DNA of 64,000 nt from JBBRBB01 sp963830175 (GTDB lineage: Bacteria > Bacteroidota > Bacteroidia > Chitinophagales > Chitinophagaceae): contig CAWHKV010000002.1 in NCBI GenBank assembly GCA_963830175.1, positions 1 to 64,000 of the forward strand, read 5' to 3'. Of the stretch, positions 1-7,494 are shown piece after piece (positions within the stretch are counted from its first letter, which is position 1; each line of letters starts with the position of its first letter). The notes under the pieces were generated by a model. The model saw only the letters and a list, made by a program, of their open reading frames with translations. It was not told where the DNA came from and did not search any database. The position numbers and the translations under genes were made by a program.

Positions 1-60
1 ATGAACGAAATGCGACGCAACGATGATCAATCGGAGTTACTTCAGCTTGTACCAAAATAA
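1..60 (+). CDS. 3' end of an upstream gene (partial) or 19-codon ORF
   Basis: An open frame runs from the first base of the window to a TAA at 58-60 and encodes 19 residues ending in NDDQSELLQLVPK. The window edge cuts whatever lies upstream. It ends 14 bases before the hsdM start, so it is probably the tail of the preceding gene in the same operon. That the frame opens with ATG at base 1 may be chance. The same stretch recurs at 2175, and a shorter relic at 2362 also reads NDQSELL before a stop, which suggests a conserved C-terminus. The family is not recognised. Confidence 0.35.
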   Translation: MNEMRRNDDQSELLQLVPK

Positions 61-139
61 TTACTAATACAAAAATGTCAACCAATCAAATAGTTTCTAA
101 AGTCTGGTCGTTTTGCAATACCCTTCGTGATGATGGTGT
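1..139 (+). repeat. Copy 1 of a ~137-bp direct repeat (hsdM start region)
   Basis: This stretch, covering the tail of the upstream frame and the first 21 or so codons of hsdM, is repeated in degenerate form at 2175-2311. It may extend left of the window. Confidence 0.85.
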
Positions 140-1560
140 GGGTTATGGCGATTACCTGGAGCAACTTACTTACCTGCTGTTTTTAAAAATGGCAGATGAA
201 TATAGCAAGCCTCCTTACAACCGTACGCTGGGTGTTCCGGCAGCATACAATTGGCAAAGCTTAACGGGTTTACGTGGTGCAGAGCTGGAGGTTCATTACT
301 CCATCACGCTTCGTGAGTTGGGTAAAGAGAAAGGCATACTCGGGCAGATATTTACCAAGAGCCAGAATAAGATACAGGACCCTGCCAAGCTGTACAAACT
401 GGTAGACCTGATAGACCACGAGAACTGGGTAATGATGGGTGCAGATGTGAAGGGCGACATTTATGAAAGCCTGCTGGAGAAGAATGCGGAAGATACCAAG
501 AGCGGCGCCGGTCAGTACTTTACGCCACGTGCACTCATAAGGGCAATGGTAGAATGTGTTCGTCCCGAACCGATGCGCACCATTGCAGACCCTGCATGTG
601 GTACGGGTGGTTTCTTTTTAGCGGCGTACGATTTTATTGCTGATAAGCAGCACTATGATTTAGATAAAGAACAAAAGCGGTTTCTGAAGTTCAATACTTT
701 TTATGGCAACGAGATAGTGGCAGGCACAAGAAGGCTTGCACTGATGAACCTGTTCCTGCACAACATTGGCGATATAGACAGCGACAACAATATTTCACCC
801 GCAGATGCATTGATTGCACCTACCGATGTTCGTTATGATTATGTATTAGCCAATCCGCCGTTTGGTAAAAAGAGCAGTCAAACCTTTACCAACGAAGAAG
901 GCGAACAGGAAAAAGAAGACCTCACCTACAGCCGCCAGGACTTCTGGGCAACCACCAGCAACAAGCAACTGAACTTCGTTCAGCACATCCGCTCCATGCT
1001 AAAGTCGGGCGGCATGGCAGCAGTAGTTGTTCCGGACAATGTGTTGTTTGAAGGCGGTGCAGGAGAGACGGTTCGTAAGAAGCTGTTGGAAACAACAGAT
1101 GTTCATACCATCCTTCGTTTGCCAACCGGTATCTTTTATGCCAACGGCGTAAAAGCAAACGTCATCTTCTTCGACAACAAACCCAGCAGCAAAGACCCCT
1201 GGACAAAAGAGATCTGGTTCTACGACTACCGCACCAACATCCACCACACGCTTAAAAAGAACCCGCTAAAGCTGAGCGACCTGCAGGAGTTTATTACCTG
1301 CTATAATTCTGTCTAACAGGCATAAGCGTGTTGAGACTTATCATGCTGTTGATAATCCTGAAGGCAGGTGGAGGAAGTTTGGTTATGATGAGATTGTTGC
1401 CCGTGATAAAACATCTTTAGATATTACCTGGCTAAAAGATAAATCACTTGCTGACTTAGATAACCTTCCTGATCCGGATGTATTGGCGGAGGAGATAGCG
1501 GAGAATTTGGAGAGTGCGTTGGGGAGTTTTAGGGAGGTGATTAGGCAGTTGAAATTGTAA
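75..1560 (+). pseudogene. hsdM: Type I restriction-modification methyltransferase subunit HsdM, frameshifted near the 3' end
   Basis: N6-adenine DNA methyltransferase subunit of a type I R-M system. The first frame (75-1316, 413 residues) shows the N-terminal HsdM helical domain, the SAM-binding motif DPACGTGGFF at about residue 175 and the catalytic NPPFGK motif at about residue 262. It stops at 1314-1316 just after CYNSV. From 1315 another frame continues without a break to TAA at 1558-1560 as NRHKRVETYHAV..., then LDIFWLKD-like and LADLDNLPDPDVLAEEI, which is the usual HsdM C-terminus. The joined length is about 495 residues, normal for the family, and the total of 1486 bases is 3n+1, so one extra base lies in 1308-1314. 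It is either a true frameshift or a sequencing error. No hsdS follows. Confidence 0.9.
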
Positions 1561-1562
1561 TA

Positions 1563-2012
1563 ATGAGAACGATAAAAGCACTTGCATTTTTACGAACCAT
1601 TAAAACTGGAAAAGGTCTCATTAAACTAATCCTCAGTTTAAGAAACAGCCGAAGGTTAAGTAAAGTAATTGGTCTTAAAAGAACTGCATTAACCAAAAAG
1701 CAAAGAGAATTAGTGCTTTCGAAAACGGACGGACGTTGTCATGTTTGCGGTGTTGAATTAACCACCTTCCATGCTGATCATGTAAAGGCTCACATCACCG
1801 GAGGTGTACATGCTGAAAACAATTATCTACCAAGTTGTGCCACCTGCAATAATCTACGATGGCATTATAGCTCAGAAGAAATTCAAATCATTTTGAAACT
1901 AGGTCGATGGCTAAAAACCGAGCTTTTAAGTGATACTCCAAAAGCTTTGGAAATGGCAAATGATTTTGTTAAACATGAAATGAGTTTAAGAAAACGGAGA
2001 AAGACCTTTTAA
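1563..2012 (+). CDS. HNH endonuclease family protein
   Basis: A 149-residue protein with a clear HNH nuclease domain in its middle. CHVCG (about residues 60-64) and CATCNN (about 97-102) are the two zinc-binding CxxC pairs, ADHVKAH (about 71-77) gives the first catalytic His, and GG-H-ENNYLPSC supplies the Asn and metal-binding part. The N-terminal 50 residues are basic and may bind DNA. It starts two bases after the hsdM stop, so it is probably co-transcribed and sits where hsdS would be expected. It could be a restriction enzyme partner, a homing-type nuclease or an unrelated passenger. The HNH call is secure; the role is not. Confidence 0.85.
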   Translation: MRTIKALAFLRTIKTGKGLIKLILSLRNSRRLSKVIGLKRTALTKKQRELVLSKTDGRCHVCGVELTTFHADHVKAHITGGVHAENNYLPSCATCNNLRWHYSSEEIQIILKLGRWLKTELLSDTPKALEMANDFVKHEMSLRKRRKTF

Positions 2013-2174
2013 TCTATGCGGGTTTTCATGTTTCGAAATTTTTAGGAAATCTTTCTGCCTTTGCCAGGTATATATAATCTGCAAATAATACCAAACAAAG
2101 AACTGTTGGTGAAGTCACCAACTGCTGTGATTCCTAAAGCTACATTTGAAATAAGCTAAATACCTATTCTACCG

Positions 2175-2311
2175 ATGAACGAAATGCGACGCAACGATGA
2201 TCAATCGGAGTTGCTTCAGCTTGTTCCAAAAAATTTACAAACACTAAATGTCAACCAATCAAATAGTTTCTAAAGTCTGTCGTTTTGCAATACCCTTCGT
2301 GATGATGGTGT
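2175..2311 (+). repeat. Copy 2 of the direct repeat: decayed hsdM start region
   Basis: Matches 1-139 nearly base for base, with a few substitutions, a small shifted block between the upstream tail and the hsdM ATG, and a one-base deletion (gtctgtcg against gtctggtcg) that destroys the hsdM frame. Similarity ends abruptly after gatgatggtgt. It is a remnant of a second hsdM-like locus or of a duplication. Confidence 0.85.
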
Positions 2312-2361
2312 AGATTGTCTGAATTAGGATTTGTTTGAATTAAAGATGGAAAGATTATTAA

Positions 2362-2382
2362 TGATCAATCCGAATTACTTCA
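2362..2382 (+). repeat. Third, 21-bp relic of the upstream-gene tail
   Basis: The 21 bases match 24-44 with two differences and also resemble 2198-2218. As in copy 1, the frame reads NDQSELL and stops two codons later. It may be the tail of a paralogous gene. Confidence 0.5.
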
Positions 2383-2595
2383 TCCTTGAAGATGATTATC
2401 ATTTTCATCTGGCTTTGGACTTCTATTGAGAGCCTGGTGGGTCAGTAAGGATTCGCGGTATGAGCCCGTGGTCTCATGCCATTCCGCAGTGGCTATGGTA
2501 TAAAGACCCAGCTTTGCCAAACGCCATTCTTCCAGGTAGCTTTGCTCCCTTCTTCATATATGTTATTTAGCATCTCCAAATTAGTGACAGCTGAT

Positions 2596-3188
2596 CTACA
2601 TAAATCCTTTAAGCAAATCCATTAAACCTCCACGGCCTGTGCGTTGCTGTTGTTGTTGAGCACCGCCCGCCATTGTTTTAATAATATCCATCAATCCACC
2701 ACCGCTGTTATTTTTTGGTTGCCGGTAAGTTGTTTAAGTAAATCCCCAATACCACCGCCTGCACTTCCGTTACCACCTTTGTTACCGGTAATTGAACCAA
2801 GCAAACCTTCAAGTGAAAACTGCTGATCATTGGGGTCGTTGGTTTTGTTTATCAGGTTGCCTAACACAGAAGGGATTAAATTACCTGAAAGATTATTTGC
2901 CTGGTTGTTATTTAGCCCATGCCTGGTCATTAGCTTACCGGCAAAATGCCCCATCATCATAGAAACAATAGGATTACTTAGCAAGCTTTTTTTATCGCCA
3001 CCACTTTTGGTAAGTAACGAAATCAGGCTTTGTGCGCCACCTCCTGCAACAACATTTCTAAATCCCGAGGCAATCGTATTTGTAGCTTCTGCAACTACAG
3101 CATTATTTTTTTCGTTGGGAATGTCAGGATTGTTGATTACGGCTTCGGTTGCATTGCCTTTTACCAATTCAAAGAGTTCTTTTAGCAT
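2596..3188 (-). pseudogene. DUF937-like protein, frameshifted near the C-terminus
   Basis: The minus-strand frame from 3188 encodes an Ala/Gly/Asn-rich protein with SLISLLTKSGGDKKSLL, MMMGHFAGKLMTRHGL and GNLIPSVLGNLINK segments, typical of DUF937-like helical proteins of unknown function. It stops at 2691. Adding one base to the run of six T at 2711-2716 (plus strand) lets the frame continue as NNSGGGLMDIIKTMAGGA, a Gln run and RTGRGGLMDLLKGFM to a stop at 2596-2598. That tail matches the Gly-rich style of the protein. The span is 3n+2, consistent with a one-base deletion in a homopolymer, so it may be intact in the living genome. Confidence 0.65.
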
Positions 3189-3320
3189 GTGCGTTTTTAA
3201 TTATTTGTGTGAATAAAATTTTAGCAGCTGAATGATCCAGGTTCATTTCGCTTTTTACTTCAGCCAAAAAAGAATCGGATAATGTTGTGGTGTATAAAAC
3301 GAATAGCAATCAATCATTGA

Positions 3321-3414
3321 AATAATCATACCGTAGTAGTTTTACCGCCTAACAACATAAAAACAACCACAGGGTTTACATAACATTACAGAATTTTGAT
3401 GTGGTATGATTATT
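3321..3414. repeat. 12-bp inverted repeat pair upstream of the BON genes
   Basis: aataatcatacc at 3321-3332 and its exact reverse complement at 3403-3414 lie 70 bases apart in the intergenic region just before the BON lipoprotein. They could be two sites for one regulator in opposite orientation. Confidence 0.4.
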
Positions 3415-3449
3415 GACTTAATCAGTCTATAAATTAACCAAACATTTCA

Positions 3450-3935
3450 ATGAGAAAATTACTTTCCAAATTAAGTATGATTGTTTTTGTTACCGCCGTA
3501 TCAAGCTTTCTGCTTACATCATGCAAAGGCCCAAGCGACAGCGACATTCAAAATTCAGTAAACGAAAAACTGACATCTAACCCAGGCATTAATGCATCAG
3601 TTACGGATGGTGTTGTAACACTTACCGGCGAGTGTGCAGATGAAAATTGTAAGTCGGCATCTGAAACTGCAGTTAAAAGTGTAAAAGGTGTAAAGAGTGT
3701 TACGAACAACATTACTATAGCACCACCGCCTGCACCTGTTACCATTACAGCAGACGATCCGTTAAAGCAAGGGGTTGATGCAGCATTGTCAAACTATACT
3801 GGCGTAACCGCTGATGTAAATGATGGCGTAATTACTTTAAGAGGAGATATTAAAAGAGCAGACCTGCAAAAACTAATGGTAAAGCTTAATGCGTTGCGAC
3901 CTAAAAAAATTGATAACCAATTATCGGTTAAATAA
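3450..3935 (+). CDS. BON domain lipoprotein
   Basis: A 161-residue exported protein. The N-terminus has a signal sequence ending in the lipobox LLTSC (Cys about 25), so it is probably a lipidated periplasmic or outer-membrane protein. Two BON domains follow, about residues 31-92 (SDIQNSVNEKLTSNPGI..., TLTGECADE) and 103-161 (LKQGVDAALSNYTGV..., ITLRGDIKR). BON domains are linked to phospholipid binding and envelope stress in the OsmY family. The next gene, 24 bases downstream, also carries a BON-like region, which suggests an operon. The specific function is unknown. Confidence 0.85.
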   Translation: MRKLLSKLSMIVFVTAVSSFLLTSCKGPSDSDIQNSVNEKLTSNPGINASVTDGVVTLTGECADENCKSASETAVKSVKGVKSVTNNITIAPPPAPVTITADDPLKQGVDAALSNYTGVTADVNDGVITLRGDIKRADLQKLMVKLNALRPKKIDNQLSVK

Positions 3936-3959
3936 TCAACCCTAAAAACAAAAAAAATT

Positions 3960-4358
3960 ATGGCAATTGCAAATAATACAAGCCCACTGCACACGAAATA
4001 TGCTGAACTTATAAATGCTGCTAAAACCGCCAACGTTTCTAATTTGCAGGTAAGGGAACAAGACAATGTTCTTTATATAGATGGAAATGTAACATCAGAA
4101 GAAGAAAGCAAAAGATTATGGGATGTGTATAACCGCATTGATCCTGACTATAGGTCTGCCGATGTGATTATGAATTTAAATATTGCTGGTGGAAGCAGCA
4201 TGCAAGAATACGAAGTGGTAAGCGGCGATTCGCTTTCTAAAATAGGTCAGCGTTTTGGTGTAGCCTGGAAAGATATATTTGAAGCCAACCGCGATCAGAT
4301 CAGTAATCCTGATATGATACACCCGGGGTGGAAACTGAAGATTCCAAAAGGGTCATAA
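3960..4358 (+). CDS. BON/LysM domain protein (Kbp/YgaU-like)
   Basis: A 132-residue protein without an obvious signal peptide. Residues about 8-78 are BON-like (NLQVREQDNVLYIDGNVTS). Residues about 82-130 form a LysM motif (YEVVSGDSLSKIGQRFGV...NPDMIHPGWKLKIP). This BON-plus-LysM order is that of E. coli Kbp (YgaU), a cytoplasmic potassium-binding protein, but peptidoglycan binding is the other known LysM role. It follows the BON lipoprotein closely and is probably co-expressed with it. Confidence 0.85.
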   Translation: MAIANNTSPLHTKYAELINAAKTANVSNLQVREQDNVLYIDGNVTSEEESKRLWDVYNRIDPDYRSADVIMNLNIAGGSSMQEYEVVSGDSLSKIGQRFGVAWKDIFEANRDQISNPDMIHPGWKLKIPKGS

Positions 4359-4430
4359 AAATCAGCAAAAATTAAAAATCCCAAAACAATCAACGGAACT
4401 ATTTGCTTTTTATAATCATTAGCCTTTTTA

Positions 4431-4641
4431 TCACTTCACCACCTTTAATTCGCTCTCTGATTTCAGCACCTTATCTCCATCTTCCTGTATAATCAGGTAA
4501 GCGGGGTTTTCTTTACTTGCATTTCTTTTAATAGATGTGCCCTTAAAAGTTTTTCTTACAGGTTCGGTGTACACTTCTGCAATGGTATCCCGTTCCGGTG
4601 CCATTACCAAAATTCCATTGTACTTTATCGCCTTTCTTCAT
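4431..4641 (-). pseudogene. DUF2945 (TUDOR-like) small protein, frameshifted
   Basis: The minus strand from 4641 reads MKKGDKVQWNFGNGTGTG. After one extra base (about 4587 on the plus strand) it continues in a new frame as TIAEVYTEPVRKTFKG, then TSIKRNASKENPAYLI and QEDGDKVLKSESELKVVK to a stop at 4431-4433. The joined 69-residue product has the full pattern of the DUF2945 family (hypervirulence-associated TUDOR domain). The span of 211 bases is 3n+1, so a single inserted base explains it. No function is known for bacterial members. Confidence 0.75.
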
Positions 4642-4770
4642 ACTTAGTCATTTGGTTGTTACAATGTAGGTATAAAATGTTAATGTTGTATTTACTGTTT
4701 CATATAACTGACAACCTTAAAAATGTTCAAAATATTTTTATCATTAAACAAATTCGTATGCCCATGGTAA

Positions 4771-5259
4771 ATGTCGCGCAATCCATTATCCATCGAACGG
4801 TTGAACCTTTTGTTGAATGGTGAGAAAATTAAAAAGGAAATGCTGGCGCGTTTTGGAAAGTGGAAGGTGGGGTATTTTGTAAAAGCATTCCTCATAAGCA
4901 TGGTAGGGAAATTATATTTTAAGTTCAATATTTCAATCGATGGTTTGCGGGGAAAAGATTACTTACGGCAGGTGATAAACAATGCCGATACGTTAACTAT
5001 AGATGGTAAGGTAAGCACCATTATTACCGGGCATGCCGATAAGCGTAAAGAATTTATAACTTACCTGCAGCAAATGGAGGAGGAGGGTAAGCTGATCTTT
5101 GGACATCACATCAGTAATGAAAGCATTATGACATGCTATATACAAAACCGTAATGAGGAGCATATACATTTTGTAGATGGCGGCGATGGTGGTTATACGG
5201 CTGCTTCCCGGGAATTTAAAGCTAAGTGGAAAAGCAAATTAGCCAGGCATGTGAAGTAA
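4771..5259 (+). pseudogene. DUF3095-like C-terminal fragment
   Basis: A 162-residue frame whose second half (GHADKRKEFITYLQQ, GKLIFGHHISNESIMTCYI, HIHFVDGGDGGYTAA) matches the C-terminal part of DUF3095 proteins. Those are normally more than twice as long and have an N-terminal cyclase-like region. Nothing upstream of 4771 reads as the missing N-terminus, so this looks like a 5'-truncated remnant, although expression as a short protein cannot be excluded. Its stop lies four bases from the stop of the convergent gene at 5264. Confidence 0.6.
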
Positions 5260-5263
5260 GAAA

Positions 5264-5764
5264 TCACAATTGTGTAAGCCTGCTCTTGTGCAGTAATAAC
5301 ATTTCCTGGTACTGTATATCTGCTTTAACCTTCTGCCATGCTGCATAAAATATAGCAGCACTTTCAGCTTTTTCTGCGTCGGTATCCGGGGGTAATTGTT
5401 TTCTTCCATGGGCCCCACTTTGTCCCTTCTTTTCGGCTGGCACGGGACCGTCATATTTCTTACCGCTTTTATGGTTGGCATATCGCCTGCTGCGGGTATA
5501 GCCCATCTGCAAATATTTGCGCGCCATATCCATTCCAACAAAATCTTTAGCTTTTTTGTAGTTGTTGAACATCCCCGTTATTGCATGTGCTGACTTTTTT
5601 GCAAGTTCCGGCGTTTTAAATTGCCAGTTGGGCAGTATTTCTGACTTATAAGGTTCTACCAATAATACGCCCTGTTCTCCTTTGCCTGTGCAGTATAATT
5701 CAGGATGTTGGCGCAGGTCAAGGTTTTTATAATCCAGGGCATAATTAAAACTTGGTGCAGGCAT
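5264..5764 (-). CDS. DUF4385 family protein
   Basis: A 166-residue protein matching DUF4385 over nearly its whole length. It opens with FNYALDYKNLDLRQHPELY, then GEQGVLLVEPYKSEILP and the invariant-looking FVGMDMARKYLQMGYTRSRR-YANHKSGKKYD block at about residues 76-105. The C-terminal 60 residues are charged and variable. It is soluble by appearance, with no signal peptide. The function is unknown. It converges on the DUF3095 fragment. Confidence 0.85.
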   Translation of the reverse strand: MPAPSFNYALDYKNLDLRQHPELYCTGKGEQGVLLVEPYKSEILPNWQFKTPELAKKSAHAITGMFNNYKKAKDFVGMDMARKYLQMGYTRSRRYANHKSGKKYDGPVPAEKKGQSGAHGRKQLPPDTDAEKAESAAIFYAAWQKVKADIQYQEMLLLHKSRLTQL

Positions 5765-5911
5765 TTAAAAGCTTCAGCAAACCTTTATCCAGAATCATAA
5801 CCCGGAAAAGATTTTTTTTAATCACACATTTAATCGTTAAAAAGCCGAATTTTCTTTTATGCACAAGAGTTTCGACCTACCTTCTACAGCAAGAGAAATA
5901 TTCCTAACCTT

Positions 5912-5928
5912 ATAAAACATTGTTTTAT
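5912..5928. promoter_or_regulatory. Perfect 17-bp palindrome over the dodecin start codon
   Basis: ataaaaca, one spacer base, then tgttttat. The right arm includes the first two bases of the dodecin ATG at 5927. It could be an operator or an mRNA hairpin limiting translation; the AT-richness makes chance possible. Confidence 0.35.
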
Positions 5929-6133
5929 GCCCATAGTTAAAGTAATTGAAGTGATCGCATCTTCCGAAACAAGTTTTGATGATGCCATAAGAAACTGCAT
6001 TACCGAAGTGTCTAAAACAGTAGATAATATTGATTCTGTTTATGTAAAAGATTTCAAGGTGCATGTAAAGGATGGCAAGCCCTCTTCTTATGGCATTATT
6101 TGCAAGGTGTCTTTCCGCGTAGGAAAAATATAA
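5927..6133 (+). CDS. Dodecin family flavin-binding protein
   Basis: A 68-residue protein of the dodecin family, small dodecameric flavoproteins that store or buffer flavins. The family pattern is complete: VKVIEVIASSETSFDDAI at residues 4-21, SKTVDNIDSVYVKDFKV around residues 29-45, DGKPSSYGIICKVSF at the end. The length is normal for the family (about 65-75). In place of the Trp that stacks on the flavin in archaeal dodecin (SxEKSWEDA), this protein has Phe in TSFDDA. It stands alone between two unrelated genes. Confidence 0.9.
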   Translation: MPIVKVIEVIASSETSFDDAIRNCITEVSKTVDNIDSVYVKDFKVHVKDGKPSSYGIICKVSFRVGKI

Positions 6134-6180
6134 TTTTTCACCTCTTTTTCGTTAGGCAAAAGTTAATCCTACAAATACTT

Positions 6181-6211
6181 TTGGAATAATATATGTATGT
6201 ACATATATTTG
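6181..6211 (+). promoter_or_regulatory. Candidate Bacteroidota promoter of marR
   Basis: TTG at 6181-6183, a 20-base spacer and TATATTTG at 6204-6211 match the -33/-7 pattern TTG...TAnnTTTG. The -7 element ends one base before the ATG at 6213, so a transcript from it would be leaderless or nearly so. The MarR operator palindrome lies inside it. Confidence 0.5.
6188..6209. promoter_or_regulatory. Candidate MarR operator (palindrome) at marR
   Basis: aatatatgta and tacatatatt are perfect 10-bp inverted arms around a TG centre, directly upstream of the marR start. Fourteen bases of it recur in reverse complement before the pirin gene. MarR proteins commonly autoregulate through such dyads. Confidence 0.65.
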
Positions 6212-6212
6212 T

Positions 6213-6674
6213 ATGGTGAAACTGGAAGATGCCATACAAAGTACAAAGTTTGGAAGTGAAGTGCAGAAGGCGGCACTGAATGTATTGTATTCTGCCTGGT
6301 GGTTAAAAACGGCTACCAGCCGCGAATTGAAAGACTTCGGTCTCACGCATGAGCAGTTCAATGTGCTGCGGATATTAAAAGGCAGGCACCCTCAACAGGC
6401 TTGCGTGCGGGATATTGCCGGGCGCATGATCGAGCGAAGCTCAAACGTACCAAGGATCATAGACCGTTTGGAGATTAAGAAGCTGGTTAAAAGATCAGTG
6501 TCGGTCGAAGACAGAAGAGAAACCTCCATAGCTATCACTAATGCGGGGTTGAACCTGCTGGAGATGGCCGGTAAAAAGGTGGACAAAATAATGCTAACAA
6601 CATTATCATTAACCACTGCAGAAGCAACCGAATTAAACCGCCTGCTGGAAAAGATGAGAGAGAACGAAGTATAA
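6213..6674 (+). CDS. MarR family transcriptional regulator
   Basis: A 153-residue winged-helix regulator. The family pattern is clear: FGLTHEQFNVLRILKG (about residues 47-62), recognition region IAGRMIERSSNVPRIIDRLE (about 71-90) and the wing VKRSVSVEDRRETSIAITNAG (about 93-113) with the conserved DRR. It is followed after 45 bases by pirin, YceI and a flavin reductase gene. With palindromes before both marR and pirin, it most likely represses itself and that set in response to an electrophile, quinone or phenolic compound (inference from other MarR/pirin loci). The ATG at 6213 is the only start that keeps the N-terminus. Confidence 0.92.
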   Translation: MVKLEDAIQSTKFGSEVQKAALNVLYSAWWLKTATSRELKDFGLTHEQFNVLRILKGRHPQQACVRDIAGRMIERSSNVPRIIDRLEIKKLVKRSVSVEDRRETSIAITNAGLNLLEMAGKKVDKIMLTTLSLTTAEATELNRLLEKMRENEV

Positions 6675-6693
6675 AAAAATTTTATTAAATAGG

Positions 6694-6707
6694 TGTACAT
6701 ACATATA
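6694..6707. promoter_or_regulatory. Second candidate MarR site, upstream of pirin
   Basis: tgtacatacatata is the exact reverse complement of the 14 bases at 6190-6203 inside the marR palindrome. It lies 12 bases before the chosen pirin start, where a repressor would block expression. Confidence 0.55.
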
Positions 6708-6719
6708 AAATTAAATTTT

Positions 6720-7436
6720 ATGAAAACAGTTATACATAAAGCAGCAGAAAGGGGCCACGCAAATCTTGGCTGGCTAAACAGTTATCATTCTTTCAGCTTT
6801 TCATCCTACCAGGATGCAGCGAAAATGAATTTCGGTGCACTGCGTGTGCTGAACGATGATACCGTAAGGGGTGGCATGGGTTTCGGAAAACATCCGCATG
6901 AGAATATGGAGATCATTTCCATTCCCCTGCAGGGCGACCTGCACCATAAAGATTCTACCGGCCGTGATAAAATAATTAAGCAGGGCGATGTGCAAATAAT
7001 GAGTGCAGGCAGCGGCATCTCGCACAGCGAAGCCAATGCAAGCAAAACCGATGAAGTACGTTTTTTGCAGATATGGATCTATCCGAAAGATTACGACATC
7101 ACCCCGCGGTATGAGCAAAAAACTTTCGAAGTAAAAGACCGGCAGAACAAATGGCAAACTGTTGTTGCGCCGGATTATACAGATGCGGTTTTAATTAACC
7201 AGGATGCATGGTTGTCTTTATCAAACCTGTCAGCGGGCAATTCAATGGTTTATGATTTACACAAGCCTGCGAACGGGCTGTATGTCTTTCTAATTGAAGG
7301 CGAAGCCAACATAGAAGGCCATGAACTGCAACGCAGGGATGCCATAGGTATCAGTGAAACCGGTTCCATCAACATTACTGCAAACCAAGACGCGGAAATT
7401 CTTGTTATAGAAGTGCCGATGGATCTTATTTCTTAA
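6720..7436 (+). CDS. Pirin family protein
   Basis: A 238-residue bicupin. The N-terminal pirin domain has the metal-binding set GFGKHPHENMEIISIPLQG (His-His-Glu, about residues 57-75) and the later GDVQIMSAGSGISHSE (His about 102-106). The C-terminal pirin_C domain spans about residues 150-238. Bacterial pirins are iron-dependent, and some have quercetin dioxygenase-like activity. The frame is open from a GTG at 6693, but MKTVIHKAAERG at 6720 fits the family and leaves the operator-like site upstream. It probably shares an operon with YceI and the flavin reductase. Confidence 0.92.
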   Translation: MKTVIHKAAERGHANLGWLNSYHSFSFSSYQDAAKMNFGALRVLNDDTVRGGMGFGKHPHENMEIISIPLQGDLHHKDSTGRDKIIKQGDVQIMSAGSGISHSEANASKTDEVRFLQIWIYPKDYDITPRYEQKTFEVKDRQNKWQTVVAPDYTDAVLINQDAWLSLSNLSAGNSMVYDLHKPANGLYVFLIEGEANIEGHELQRRDAIGISETGSINITANQDAEILVIEVPMDLIS

Positions 7437-7494
7437 ACAATCAACTTTTAATAATTATTCTTAAACCATCCGCCCTGCGGAAAAAACAACAACA

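Larger units (their letters stand above)
2013..2595. other. Gene-poor stretch with decayed coding remnants
   Basis: No intact gene is visible. It holds a 24-codon open tail on the plus strand ending near 2159 (KSPTAVIPKATFEIS before TAA), the degenerate hsdM-start repeat at 2175-2311, a 21-bp relic at 2362-2382, and a roughly 57-codon open frame on the minus strand (about 2380-2555) with no family I recognise. Together these look like eroded accessory DNA. Confidence 0.6.

Noticed and set aside
2105..2122. Palindrome gttggtga-ag-tcaccaac as an attachment site or operator
   Set aside because: It is a single copy in eroded DNA with no matching site, integrase or regulator nearby.
2644..3216. 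Plus-strand frames of 60 and 128 codons
   Set aside because: They are shadows of the DUF937-like gene on the minus strand, with no recognisable domain.
6693..6719. GTG start for pirin at 6693
   Set aside because: It would place the operator-like site inside the coding region; the Met at 6720 fits pirin family starts.
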